Part shown: positions 42,599-51,639 of the stretch, piece after piece | Layout of the letters: each line of letters starts with the position of its first letter | Position numbering within the stretch: the first letter of the stretch is position 1 | DNA from: Dyadobacter frigoris | Lineage (GTDB): Bacteria > Bacteroidota > Bacteroidia > Cytophagales > Spirosomataceae | NCBI RefSeq assembly: GCF_005280585.1 | Contig: NZ_SZVO01000014.1 | Span: forward strand, 1-64,000 | DNA length: 64,000 bases | Direction of reading: 5' to 3' | Translations under genes and position numbers: made by a program | Notes under the pieces: model-generated | The model's database searches: none | What the model was told of the DNA's origin: nothing | The model's input: the letters and a program-made list of their open reading frames with translations, nothing else

Positions 42599-43786
42599 TC
42601 AGTTTTCCTGAGGGGCGGTAATTTTAACATCTCTTGTACCAGCGTATAGTTCGTATTCAAGTAAGCGACAGTCGATTGTACTGGTATAAAATTCAATTCT
42701 TCGCTTTGCTTTCAACCCGATTTTTTTGGCAAGATCCAGATTTCCCGTAAACACGTAGCCAAAATATCCCTTACATTTCTGTTTCATAAAATCACCGATA
42801 CGACCGTACGTTTCTTCCAGTTCGTCTATTTCTCCTAAACGATCTCCATATTCCGGATTGACAAAAAATACACCATTTACACCTTCCGGAACTTCTGTAT
42901 CTGCAAAATCACAAACGCTGAATTCGATCATATCTCCTACACCGGCAGCTATTGCGTTTTTACGCGCATTGTTTACCGCCATTTCACTGATATCCGTAGC
43001 AAGAATTCTCAGGCCCGGAACTTCAATGATCTGGTCTTCCAAAACGTACATTTCATTATAATAAACTTCTTTGTCATATCCCTGCAAGTGCATAAAAGCA
43101 AAATTATCGCGGAACAAACCCGGACGCGTTTTACTTGCGATCAAAGCAGCCTCAATGGCCAGCGTTCCTGAACCGCACATGGGATTGATAAATGGCGAGG
43201 TTTTATCCCACTTGCTTGCAAGAATGGTAGCGGAGGCAAGTGCTTCGAGCATAGGTGCACGGCCTGGAATTTTTCTGTAACCGTGACGCGCCAGTGAATC
43301 TCCGGAAGTATCCACGAAAATTTCTGCATAATCATGTTTCCAAAAAAGGTGAATCACAGCTCCGACAAGTTCAGAACCAGTGGAAGGACGATTTCCTCTT
43401 TTATCTCTCAATCGGTCAACAATCGCATCTTTAACGCGAAGGTTGGCAAACATCCCGTTGTTGATCGTTGGATGCTGTACGTTGCTGGTAACCGAAAAAT
43501 AACCCGGATCCGGAAGAATATCTTCCCAGGCCATTTTCACCAGATGATTATAAACGTGATCAGGACTTTGTGCTTCAAATTGTTCAAGACTGTACAAAAC
43601 CTGGCTTGCGCAATACAGATTCAGGTTAAGTTTGATACAATCGTTTATGGTGCCCTTGATGCGGACGCCTGTAACAAAAGCTTCTTCAATTTTATAGCCA
43701 AGATCTTTTACTTCCTGTTCAAGGTAAGGCGCCAGGCGCTTGTTGCAGGTAATAATGATCGGAGCTTCGGTTGTATATAATGACAT
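42599..43786 (-). CDS. THUMP-domain RNA methyltransferase (RlmL N-terminal type)
   Basis: From the ATG at 43786 the protein has 395 residues (the frame opens further up to 43879, but that stretch does not look like the family). A ferredoxin-like/THUMP domain (about residues 8-155) is followed by a Rossmann methyltransferase domain with GHYDR-like core: PFINPMCGSGTLAIEAAL (SAM loop), LRILATDIS and the target-site motif NPEYGDR. Family members methylate guanine N2 in 23S rRNA. The motif is usually NPPYG; Glu replaces the second Pro here. The exact target base is not proven. Confidence 0.85.
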   Translation of the reverse strand: MSLYTTEAPIIITCNKRLAPYLEQEVKDLGYKIEEAFVTGVRIKGTINDCIKLNLNLYCASQVLYSLEQFEAQSPDHVYNHLVKMAWEDILPDPGYFSVTSNVQHPTINNGMFANLRVKDAIVDRLRDKRGNRPSTGSELVGAVIHLFWKHDYAEIFVDTSGDSLARHGYRKIPGRAPMLEALASATILASKWDKTSPFINPMCGSGTLAIEAALIASKTRPGLFRDNFAFMHLQGYDKEVYYNEMYVLEDQIIEVPGLRILATDISEMAVNNARKNAIAAGVGDMIEFSVCDFADTEVPEGVNGVFFVNPEYGDRLGEIDELEETYGRIGDFMKQKCKGYFGYVFTGNLDLAKKIGLKAKRRIEFYTSTIDCRLLEYELYAGTRDVKITAPQEN

Positions 43787-43942
43787 GACTATGATTTGCA
43801 ATTCAAACGGAAAAGTGGCAAAGGTAACGGTTCGTGATCGAGTTTTGATATGTTGGGAGAAATGTTTGATCGTTTTCATTTGATATTCGTACTAAATTTC
43901 ACTGTTTAGGGTAATATAATACAGATCTGAATTTTCAATTCA

Positions 43943-44269
43943 ATGAATATACTTTTTGTTTGCAGCAAAAATCAATGGCGCAGCCCGACAGCAGAAGAAA
44001 TTTACAAGAATCACGAAAGCATTCATGTAAGGTCTGCCGGAACGGAGCCGGGAGCGAGAATAAAAATTACGGCGAGACTCATTAGCTGGGCTGATATCAT
44101 TTTTGTCATGGAAAAGAAACATAAACAGCGCCTGATACAAAGATGTCCGGATGAAATGAGCCAGTCAAAAGTGGTAATTCTTGATATTGAAGATCATTAT
44201 AAATTCATGGATCCGGAGTTAGTTGACATGATTAGGTCATCCGTGGATCCTTATCTTGGAGGGGGTTAA
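43943..44269 (+). CDS. Low-molecular-weight tyrosine phosphatase-like protein
   Basis: The short 108-residue protein starts with the phosphatase loop FVCSKNQWRSPTAE, a Cys7-x5-Arg13 motif, as in low-molecular-weight protein tyrosine phosphatases and arsenate reductases. A DPY near residue 99 may supply the general-acid Asp. It is about 40 residues shorter than the classical enzymes but has the core fold elements. The neighbours do not point to a substrate, and no arsenic genes are seen. Confidence 0.8.
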   Translation: MNILFVCSKNQWRSPTAEEIYKNHESIHVRSAGTEPGARIKITARLISWADIIFVMEKKHKQRLIQRCPDEMSQSKVVILDIEDHYKFMDPELVDMIRSSVDPYLGGG

Positions 44270-44376
44270 TTTTTTCAAACCGTGACAACTTAAATTTAAT
44301 TTCATTTTTCCGTAAGGTGGGATATGTATTCAGTTAATTTTTGCCTATTTTTCCACCTTAACGAAACATTATTCCG

Positions 44377-44955
44377 ATGACACAGGAAATTAACAATCCT
44401 TTACCCAGTGCTTTTGTAGCTATTGATCTGGCTACAAAAGCTTCCGGCTTTACCATGGCGTCTGATATTCAGACTTGTTCGCTCTTAAAAACGCTTGCGG
44501 CTTCAAAACCCGGTGGAAAATTTCTTGAACTCGGAACCGGTACCGGATTGTCAACTTCATGGATACTCGCAGGAATGGATAGAAATTCAACCTTGATATC
44601 CATCGATAATGATGAAAAATTTCTGGACATAGCCGAAAATCATTTGTCGCAGGATACACGCCTGGCTTTGGTTCTGGCCGATGGAGAAGACTGGGTCGAA
44701 AGTAACCTTGAAATGAAGTTTGATTATATTTTTGCCGATACCTGGCACGGAAAATATTTACTTCTGGATGAAGTTTTGGAAATGTTAAACAAAGGCGGGT
44801 TATATATTATTGACGATATGCTGCCGCAATCCAACTGGCCGGAAGGACATGACAGAAAAGCGATTAATCTGATTAAAGATCTCGAAGCAAGAAAAGACCT
44901 GGTACTGACCAAACAGGTTTGGGCGACTGGAATTGTGATTGCAGTAAAAGTTTAA
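44377..44955 (+). CDS. O-methyltransferase-like SAM enzyme
   Basis: The 192-residue class I methyltransferase has the SAM loop FLELGTGTGLSTSW, the acidic strand ISIDNDEKF and FDYIFADTWHGK, in the order typical of the catechol O-methyltransferase-like family 3. The short length agrees with that group. Its substrate is unknown. A strong terminator begins 12 bp after the stop. Confidence 0.82.
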   Translation: MTQEINNPLPSAFVAIDLATKASGFTMASDIQTCSLLKTLAASKPGGKFLELGTGTGLSTSWILAGMDRNSTLISIDNDEKFLDIAENHLSQDTRLALVLADGEDWVESNLEMKFDYIFADTWHGKYLLLDEVLEMLNKGGLYIIDDMLPQSNWPEGHDRKAINLIKDLEARKDLVLTKQVWATGIVIAVKV

Positions 44956-44966
44956 GAAACTGATAT

Positions 44967-45005
44967 AAAAAATGCCTGAGCTGAAAACCGGCTCAGGCAT
45001 TTTTT
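44967..45005. terminator. Bidirectional terminator
   Basis: AAAAAATGCCTGAGC (44967-44981) pairs perfectly with GCTCAGGCATTTTTT (44991-45005) around a 9-nt loop, between convergent genes. Confidence 0.92.
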
Positions 45006-45028
45006 ATGTCAATAGGATATTTCAGGAT

Positions 45029-47350
45029 TTACATTCCGTTCAGTTCTTCGACAGTAAATGCTTTTTGACGGGCATTTAACTTTTTCCGTGTTGTGGCTAC
45101 TTCATCCGTAGTAATTTTTTCTCCGTTATTTCTCCATGATTTACGAATGAAACTCAGTAGCTGGGCCACATCTTCACTCGGCATATCTTTATCGTAACCA
45201 ATACCTGGCATATCCCCGCTAACTTCCGGAGTTTTGTAAATATGCCCATTCACTTTTACAGGTCCTGTTAATCCGAAAAGCACGATGGAAATAAGTTTTG
45301 CCTTATCACCATTTACCCATTCAGACTGGTTTAAAGGAGGCCCAAGGGATTTTACACCATTACCATCCGGTCCGTGACAAGTCTGGCAAATGGAAGTAAA
45401 CAAGGCAACACCTTTTGGGAATTCTTTTATAAGCATCTGAGGATCACGATTACCTTTGCTGTTGGCCGCCTGTGCAATGGCACGGTTTAATTGTTTTTGA
45501 ATGATAAGTGTGGTATCCGAAAGAGAAGCAAGCAACTCATTTTTAAAGGCTTCTTCATGATCCTGCAAATTACTGATGACTGCATCGGTAACGTAACGGT
45601 TGACAGGATATTTTTTTGCTACTTTCAGCAACAGATCATTAGCCGCGCTTTTGTCAAATTCCTGAATATTATGAGCCAAAAATGCAACATAAGGCGCTGC
45701 AAGCGTATCATTCTGATCAACCAGTTTATTTAAAGCAGAAGTATAAGTTTTGTACGTTTGTCCGGAAATGACAGAAGGTAAAACACTAAGCGCTTCCATT
45801 CTAACAGGCCAGGAAGACTGGTTAAGCAAAGCCAAAACGTCATCCGTTTTTAAAGCATTCAAACCTTCCAGAGTCCAGAGTGCATGAATGGCCAGAAAGG
45901 TATTGGCAGTTTGTTTTGAAGCAGATTCCAAAGCTGGAATAGCCTGGCTCATTTTTCCGTCAACCAAAGTTTGCTGTGCATAATCCCTGATCCATCCGTT
46001 GTTATCTCCCAGTAATTTAACCAGACTTTCTGCGTCGGCAGGAAGTGCGGTAATTTTTACATTCGTATTTTTAGGAACAACCTTATAAATTCTTCCTGCC
46101 GAAAGTGGCTGAGTCAAATCTCTTTTTCCAATTTGTCCTTTAAGATAAGGCGTCAGGTACGTTTTATGCTGGATAATTCCGCGGTACATATCAACAATGT
46201 ACATGGCACCATCGGGAGCATTATATAAACTTACCGGTCGGAAACGCTCATCAGTACTCGCGAGGAATTCTTTCCCTTTGTAAGCCTGTTCACCTTTTAC
46301 TATATAACCTTTGTCATTAAGAATATTTCGCTTAATCAAATTCGCAGATGGCTCTGCTACAAAAACGTTTGAGTCATAAGCTTTTCCAAACAAATTTCCC
46401 CGGTAAACCATTGGAGCGCAAGCAGCTGTAAAATCAATAAGTCGCAGACTATCATCTATCACTCCTTTCATATAAGCACGGTTTACACCCGGAGTAGGGC
46501 GAATTGGGTACACGTGATTATTGGCGACAGATTTTTCGTTGAATCCGGCGACATTTCTCTGGTTTTTATTATTGGCACCAAAACCAGGAGAGAAGAAATC
46601 GCTCAGCACATTCTGGGAATTATTGTTGTAATATAACCGTCCATAATTGTCCTGGGAAATTCCCCATTGTCCGCGGAAATGCGTTTGTTCAATCAGCCAT
46701 TTATTTCCTTGCCTGCGGTAACGTTTGCTGGATTTTGCATTATAAATCCAGTTATCCATTGCGCGCATCAGTCCGTTTGGTTGGTGCTCAACGTTTCCGC
46801 CTTCAGTATATAAGGGATCCACCAGGGTTTTACTGACGGGTTTGTCATTTTTTATTTCAAAAAACCACAAATTAGTCGGCTCACCAACCAAAATTCCGTT
46901 TTCGATCAGACAAATTGCGCGGGGCAAAACCAGAGAATCCAGAAAAACTTTGCGGTCGTCCATGACGCCGTCTTTGTTTTTATCTTCCAGAATCACAATT
47001 TTTCCATTGGGAATATCTTCGCCGGTTCCAACAGTGTCAGGCATGTAACCTGTCATTTCAATCACCCACATCCGTCCTTTTTGATCGAATGAAAAAGCAA
47101 CAGGTGTGCTGATCAACGGTTCGGAAGCTACAAGTTTTACCTCAAATCCGTCTTCAACCTGAATCTTTTTCATGGATTCCTGTGCAGTCAAAAACGGCGA
47201 TTTATTAAAATCTATTTTGGCAGGATCTTCTTTTGAGCTTTCCTGTACGTTGGTTGCAACGATTTGTGATCCAGCTTGTTTATTCGATTTACAATAGAAT
47301 AAAGTGCCCGCAAGGGTTAACATCAGCAAAGGATAACGAAATTTTTTCAT
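45029..47350 (-). CDS. Secreted propeller-HEAT-cytochrome c protein (PVC-type membrane-bound dehydrogenase)
   Basis: The 773-residue protein has an N-terminal signal ending at a Cys (TLFYCKSNK, a weak lipobox), a beta-propeller domain like glucose/sorbosone dehydrogenases (about 60-420, with DGFEVKLVASEPLI and GRMWVIEMTGYMPD), HEAT-like helical repeats (about 430-640) and a C-terminal cytochrome c domain with one haem site, CQTCHGPDGNG, and an axial Met candidate in SGDMPGIG. Such proteins are thought to oxidise sugars or polyols in the periplasm and hand electrons to the haem. The ACS-type MFS transporter just upstream suggests a sugar-acid or related substrate (inference). Confidence 0.85.
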   Translation of the reverse strand: MKKFRYPLLMLTLAGTLFYCKSNKQAGSQIVATNVQESSKEDPAKIDFNKSPFLTAQESMKKIQVEDGFEVKLVASEPLISTPVAFSFDQKGRMWVIEMTGYMPDTVGTGEDIPNGKIVILEDKNKDGVMDDRKVFLDSLVLPRAICLIENGILVGEPTNLWFFEIKNDKPVSKTLVDPLYTEGGNVEHQPNGLMRAMDNWIYNAKSSKRYRRQGNKWLIEQTHFRGQWGISQDNYGRLYYNNNSQNVLSDFFSPGFGANNKNQRNVAGFNEKSVANNHVYPIRPTPGVNRAYMKGVIDDSLRLIDFTAACAPMVYRGNLFGKAYDSNVFVAEPSANLIKRNILNDKGYIVKGEQAYKGKEFLASTDERFRPVSLYNAPDGAMYIVDMYRGIIQHKTYLTPYLKGQIGKRDLTQPLSAGRIYKVVPKNTNVKITALPADAESLVKLLGDNNGWIRDYAQQTLVDGKMSQAIPALESASKQTANTFLAIHALWTLEGLNALKTDDVLALLNQSSWPVRMEALSVLPSVISGQTYKTYTSALNKLVDQNDTLAAPYVAFLAHNIQEFDKSAANDLLLKVAKKYPVNRYVTDAVISNLQDHEEAFKNELLASLSDTTLIIQKQLNRAIAQAANSKGNRDPQMLIKEFPKGVALFTSICQTCHGPDGNGVKSLGPPLNQSEWVNGDKAKLISIVLFGLTGPVKVNGHIYKTPEVSGDMPGIGYDKDMPSEDVAQLLSFIRKSWRNNGEKITTDEVATTRKKLNARQKAFTVEELNGM

Positions 47351-47427
47351 TGGTTACAGTTTAAAGGCACCAAAAAACTTTGAACGTAATTCCGGTGGTT
47401 TAGTAATACGTATTTTTTAATTGATTA

Positions 47428-48735
47428 TTATAAATTCTGGTTTTTAAGCGCTTCTTCAACCGGTGTCATTTTCGCAGTCAGCAACTGAATTGCGGACCAG
47501 GCGACAAAATAGGTACAGCCACAGATGATGAATAAAATATTATACCCTGCGCCAATGTTTCCGGCTGCTTTGTAATAATCCAGTAAGGCTCCTACAAGTA
47601 GAGGAAACAAAGTTGAACCAAGCGAACCAACAAATCCACCCATACCCACTACCGAGCTCACTGCTCTTTTTGGAAATAAATCAGAAACAATTGTGAAAAT
47701 ATTTGAGCTCCAGGCCTGATGCGCAGCCGCAGCAACACTGATAATGCCCACCGCAACCCAGATATCCGTAGCGTATTTGGCAAAAATGATAGGCATTACT
47801 GCAAATGCGACGATAAGCAAGGTTATTTTTCTGGCTTTCAAAGGAGCCCATCCTTTTTTGATCAGATAGGAAGACAGATATCCGCCACCGATGCTTCCGA
47901 AAGTAGTTGCCGTATAAACAACAACTAAATGAATACTTGGTTTTTTCAAATCAAGTGAAAAAGTTGTTGCGAAATAGGAGGGAAGCCAGAAAAGAAAAAA
48001 CCACCAGATCGGGTCCGTAAGGAATTTTCCTATGATGAAGACCCAGGTTTGTTTAAGTTTTAAAAGCGATAACCATTTGATTGGCTTATCGGTTTCGGCA
48101 CTCACAACTTCATTATCACTGTGAATATATTCGAATTCCGCAGGTTGTAATTTTTTATGACGGGATGGGATTTCATATAAAATCCACCAGAAAATCAGCC
48201 AGATAAAACCAAGCGCTCCGGTAATAATAAATGCCTGCTGCCATCCGTAAGATCCTAGTAACCAGGGGACGACGATAGGTGCTGCAACAGCTCCTATACT
48301 GGTTCCTGAATTGAAAATCCCGGTAGCCAATGCTCTTTCTTTTTTTGGAAACCACTCTGCCACAGCCTTAACCGCAGCTGGAAAGTTGCCCGCTTCACCT
48401 AAACCTAAAACTGCACGAGCTGCTCCGAAACCAAAAGTACTTTTAACAAAAGCGTGTGCAATGGCGGCGATACTCCAGATAACAATCGAAATGGAATAAC
48501 CCAGTTTTGACCCAACTTTATCTATTATATTTCCGAAAATAATATATCCCAAAGCATAACATCCTGCAAAAACGGTTACAATGTTTGCGTAGTCAGATTC
48601 TGTCCAGTTAAATTCTAATTCAAGTGTCGGTTTTAGATATCCAAGTATTTGTCTGTCAACATAATTAATGGTGGTTGCAAAGAAAAGTAAGGCGCAAATT
48701 ACCCAGCGGTAATTACCAATTTTGGTTTTTTCCAT
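47428..48735 (-). CDS. MFS transporter of the anion:cation symporter type (ExuT/GudP-like)
   Basis: The 435-residue protein has twelve membrane helices. The first loop has NYVDRQILG and the region GLGEAGNFPAAVKAVAEWFPKKERALATGIFNSG is the signature of hexuronate/glucarate transporters. It most likely imports sugar acids with protons. Its gene lies 77 bp upstream of the propeller-cytochrome c gene on the same strand; they may share a transcript. A terminator-like hairpin lies before its start, belonging to the SurE side. Confidence 0.88.
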   Translation of the reverse strand: MEKTKIGNYRWVICALLFFATTINYVDRQILGYLKPTLELEFNWTESDYANIVTVFAGCYALGYIIFGNIIDKVGSKLGYSISIVIWSIAAIAHAFVKSTFGFGAARAVLGLGEAGNFPAAVKAVAEWFPKKERALATGIFNSGTSIGAVAAPIVVPWLLGSYGWQQAFIITGALGFIWLIFWWILYEIPSRHKKLQPAEFEYIHSDNEVVSAETDKPIKWLSLLKLKQTWVFIIGKFLTDPIWWFFLFWLPSYFATTFSLDLKKPSIHLVVVYTATTFGSIGGGYLSSYLIKKGWAPLKARKITLLIVAFAVMPIIFAKYATDIWVAVGIISVAAAAHQAWSSNIFTIVSDLFPKRAVSSVVGMGGFVGSLGSTLFPLLVGALLDYYKAAGNIGAGYNILFIICGCTYFVAWSAIQLLTAKMTPVEEALKNQNL

Positions 48736-48865
48736 GGTGTGAAATAATGGATTTTCAGGAATTTAAGGGTATTGGAATATTAATCTTCTTGGGAGTAAGA
48801 CGGCGAAACGTCATTTCTACCCCTTATTTGGCGTTCAACTCTTTTTTGAATTCGCGAAGAAATTA

Positions 48866-48908
48866 AAAACCTGCGACCTCAGACACGTAATCTGAAAGCG
48901 CAGGTTTT
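48866..48908. terminator. Terminator-like hairpin
   Basis: AAAACCTGCG (48866-48875) pairs with CGCAGGTTTT (48899-48908), with extra inner pairing of TCAGA and TCTGA. It follows the surE gene on the minus strand. Confidence 0.65.
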
Positions 48909-48960
48909 GTCAAAACAGACAATTTATTTGGTCTTATGTTTGTTGATGAGGAGTCCTGTT

Positions 48961-49698
48961 TTAAGAAATGGGATATTTTAATTGCGCTTTTATTAATTCG
49001 GCTTCATTGGTAAGATCGAGGCGTAAGGGCGTAATCGAGACAAAATCATTTTCCATTGCCCAGCGGTCTGAGCCTTCTTCGGCCGGTTCCAATGGAATTA
49101 CCGTAAACCAGTAACTTTTTCTGCCCATCGGATCAAGCGCTGGGACAATCTTGTTGTCGTACAACCGGACCGATTGCCGTGTCCATCTTACGCCTTTCGG
49201 ATTTTTAGGAAAGTTGACGTTGATAAGATTCAGGTCAGGATTTTCGAGCAGGATTTTTAGCGCTTTTTCAACAAAAGGATCCAGAAGTTCAAAATCCGGA
49301 CCATTTTCTCCGGTGGGCGTGCTCAACGCAATTCCTTTCATACCAAACAAAACTGCCTGTTTCGCAGCTGCAAGCGTGCCAGAATGCCACATCGCATTCC
49401 CCAGATTCGGTCCCATATTGATGCCGGATAGAACAACGTCGGTTTTTTCCCAAAGATGCTGGCCCAATGCCACGCAATCGGCCGGTGTACCGTTCACCCG
49501 GTAGGCATCTATACCTTCAAAAACTATCGGTGATTTTTTATATGACAGGGGTCTGGAAGCCGTAATGGCATGACCCATAGAGGATTGTTCGACATCCGGG
49601 GCTACAATTCGTACCTCTCCAAAACGAGAGGCTATCTTGGCAAGTACTGCAATTCCCGGACTGTAAATTCCGTCATCATTCGTTACAAGGATTCTCAT
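48961..49698 (-). CDS. surE: 5'/3'-nucleotidase SurE
   Basis: The 245-residue protein has the SurE metal site, ILVTNDDGIYSPG (two Asp), the Ser of SSMGHAIT, and the Asn of VLSGINMGPNLG. SurE dephosphorylates nucleoside monophosphates and short polyphosphates and is linked to stationary-phase survival. Length is normal. It is divergent from the lipid kinase gene, with 83 bp between the two starts. Confidence 0.95.
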   Translation of the reverse strand: MRILVTNDDGIYSPGIAVLAKIASRFGEVRIVAPDVEQSSMGHAITASRPLSYKKSPIVFEGIDAYRVNGTPADCVALGQHLWEKTDVVLSGINMGPNLGNAMWHSGTLAAAKQAVLFGMKGIALSTPTGENGPDFELLDPFVEKALKILLENPDLNLINVNFPKNPKGVRWTRQSVRLYDNKIVPALDPMGRKSYWFTVIPLEPAEEGSDRWAMENDFVSITPLRLDLTNEAELIKAQLKYPIS

Positions 49699-49781
49699 AA
49701 GCGTATCATTTTTTTCAATTGTGTTAATAAAATTGTGCCTGGTATATTTTTATTAGTACAATTTTAACTTAAACCGATACT

Positions 49782-50690
49782 ATGAAACGAGCTCACCTTT
49801 TACATAACCCAGGTGCAGGAGAGAAGGATTTTTCGAAAAATGAGTTGATGGAACTGATCGGGAAAGCTGGTTTTGAATGCACGTATTCCTCTGTCAAAAA
49901 AGAGAATTGGGACAAATTTGAAGACGAAACGGATTTTCTGGTTATAGCTGGCGGCGACGGAACTGTACGCCGCACTGCAAAAGCGTTACTAAAAAGAAAA
50001 GTGCTTGATAAACAATTTCCACTTGCATTGCTTCCTCATGGAACGGCAAATAATGTAGCTGGCACGCTTAATATTTCCGGGACGGTTCATGATATTATTC
50101 CTACCTGGCATAAATCCATATTGAAAAAATTCGATGTGGGAAAGATAGGAGGGTTACCTGATAATATGTTTTTTCTTGAAGCTTTCGGTTTTGGTATTTT
50201 TCCAAAACTGATGAAAGTAATGAACAAGATGCAAGATGATGTGAAGGAAAGCCGGGAAGATAAAATAAAAATGGCAAGGGCGGTTTTGTACGATGTTGTG
50301 CTCTCTTACCGATCACGTGCTTGTAAAATTGTTGCAGATGGTGTGGATCACACCGGGAAGTATGTCATGGTAGAAATCATGAATACACGGTCCATCGGCC
50401 CCAATTTGGAACTATCCCCGGCATCGGATCCGGGAGATGGAGAATTTGAAATTATTTTAATTCCGGAAAATCATCAGAAAAAGTTTGAAGAATATTTGCT
50501 GAATCTTATTAATGGGAAAGAAGATAATTATTCATTCACGACTTTGAAGGCTAAAAAAATACAGGTACTTTGGGAAGGAAAGGATCTTCATGCGGATGAT
50601 GAAACGATTAAAATTGATAAGCCGGTTGAAGTGAATATTGAGGTACGGCCAGGGTTGTTGGAGTTTTTGGTGACAAATCCGGAAAGTTAG
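49782..50690 (+). CDS. Diacylglycerol/lipid kinase (YegS/DgkB family)
   Basis: The 302-residue soluble protein has the catalytic-domain motif VIAGGDGTVRRT, the second nucleotide-site piece LLPHGTANNVAG and the C-terminal beta-sandwich with Asp and Glu near DLHADDET. It phosphorylates diacylglycerol or another lipid with ATP at the membrane. The length fits the family. Two GC-rich palindromes follow its 3' end. Confidence 0.9.
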   Translation: MKRAHLLHNPGAGEKDFSKNELMELIGKAGFECTYSSVKKENWDKFEDETDFLVIAGGDGTVRRTAKALLKRKVLDKQFPLALLPHGTANNVAGTLNISGTVHDIIPTWHKSILKKFDVGKIGGLPDNMFFLEAFGFGIFPKLMKVMNKMQDDVKESREDKIKMARAVLYDVVLSYRSRACKIVADGVDHTGKYVMVEIMNTRSIGPNLELSPASDPGDGEFEIILIPENHQKKFEEYLLNLINGKEDNYSFTTLKAKKIQVLWEGKDLHADDETIKIDKPVEVNIEVRPGLLEFLVTNPES

Positions 50691-50734
50691 GATTTTTGGT
50701 TTTTTAAATTTGATTGATTGAGGAAGTTTTTATT

Positions 50735-50850
50735 ACCCGTCGGACGGCGGAAAAAGCCGTCCGACGGGTGGCCCGTTCCGAAAATTTGCCACTTGAAGTT
50801 TTTTTTCGAACCAGGATCCGGTCGGACGGTTTTTACTACCGTCCGACCGG
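50735..50850. repeat. Pair of GC-rich palindromes sharing one core (REP-like)
   Basis: Hairpin 1 has 14-bp arms ACCCGTCGGACGGC (50735-50748) and its complement (50756-50769) with a 7-bp loop. Hairpin 2 has arms CCGGTCGGACGG (50818-50829) and its complement (50839-50850). Both contain GTCGGACGG. A third pairing, TTTACTACCG with CGGTAGTAAA, overlaps hairpin 2 and would compete with it. The GC content is far above the flanks. They lie between the lipid kinase gene and a convergent regulator gene. Confidence 0.85.
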
Positions 50851-50893
50851 TAGTAAACCAGCCAGTATATTTATTACCACAAAATCAATTTCC

Positions 50894-51463
50894 TTACTTC
50901 TGATTAAAGAAATAAACGATCAGCATCAGACAACGATCAGCATGTTTATTTTTAGGTACGTGAGGTAACCTTCCGTCAAAAAAAAGCGAATCACCCGCTT
51001 CCATACTATAAACATCACCATTAATCAGGTAATCAACTTTTCCGCTTAAAATATATTTGAATTCAAAAGCTTCTGTATATACTTCTTCTCTGTGCGAATT
51101 TGGAGATAATTCGAGAAGGACAAAATCGATGGTTGTGGCCTGAAGGCTTTTTGTGAAAATCCGCTGATAACTGAATCCTTTGGTATTTTCCTTTTCAAAA
51201 GTTTCATATTGATCTTTTTTCTGGACAATAACGGTAGGTTCTACCAGATTCAGGTCCTTGAAAAAATCGCCAACTTCCATTTCCAATGACTGGATTATAC
51301 TGAACATAACCGGCAAAGAGGGAATACTGCGGCCATTTTCAATTTGGGAAATCAAACCTTTGCTGACATTGGATTTATCTGCCAGCTCCTGTAAAGTAAG
51401 TTTTTTATCAATCCGCTTCTCCTTAATTCTCCGGCTTACTTCCAATAAAAATGCACCTTCCAT
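50894..51463 (-). CDS. XRE-cupin transcriptional regulator
   Basis: The 189-residue protein has a Cro/CI-type helix-turn-helix (about residues 8-65, LTLQELADKSNVSKGLISQIENG) and a C-terminal cupin domain (about 110-185, with PNSHREEVYTEAFEFKYILSG and FFDGRLPHVPKNK) that would bind a small ligand. This is the usual layout of PuuR-like regulators of amino-acid, polyamine or sugar genes. Neighbours do not reveal the target. Confidence 0.9.
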   Translation of the reverse strand: MEGAFLLEVSRRIKEKRIDKKLTLQELADKSNVSKGLISQIENGRSIPSLPVMFSIIQSLEMEVGDFFKDLNLVEPTVIVQKKDQYETFEKENTKGFSYQRIFTKSLQATTIDFVLLELSPNSHREEVYTEAFEFKYILSGKVDYLINGDVYSMEAGDSLFFDGRLPHVPKNKHADRCLMLIVYFFNQK

Positions 51464-51639
51464 AGTAATCTGATCGCTATAACGTTTTTTTACACCTCAA
51501 AGTTAAATGCTTCTTGCATTTACACAGGTATTTTTTTCAATACTTCACGATTTAGCAATCTTAACTTAATTTACGGCAGGGATATTTTGTTTATTTTATT
51601 GAAATACACAAAGGTTGCAAGAATGATTTTTGTTAAAAC

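Noticed and set aside
42599..43879. Longer form of the THUMP methyltransferase starting at 43879
   Set aside because: The first 31 codons run through the divergent promoter region and do not match the family; the ATG at 43786 gives the expected start.
50714..50968. 84-codon open frame after the lipid kinase
   Set aside because: It is formed by the GC-rich palindromes and overlaps the end of the regulator gene; its composition is palindrome-driven.
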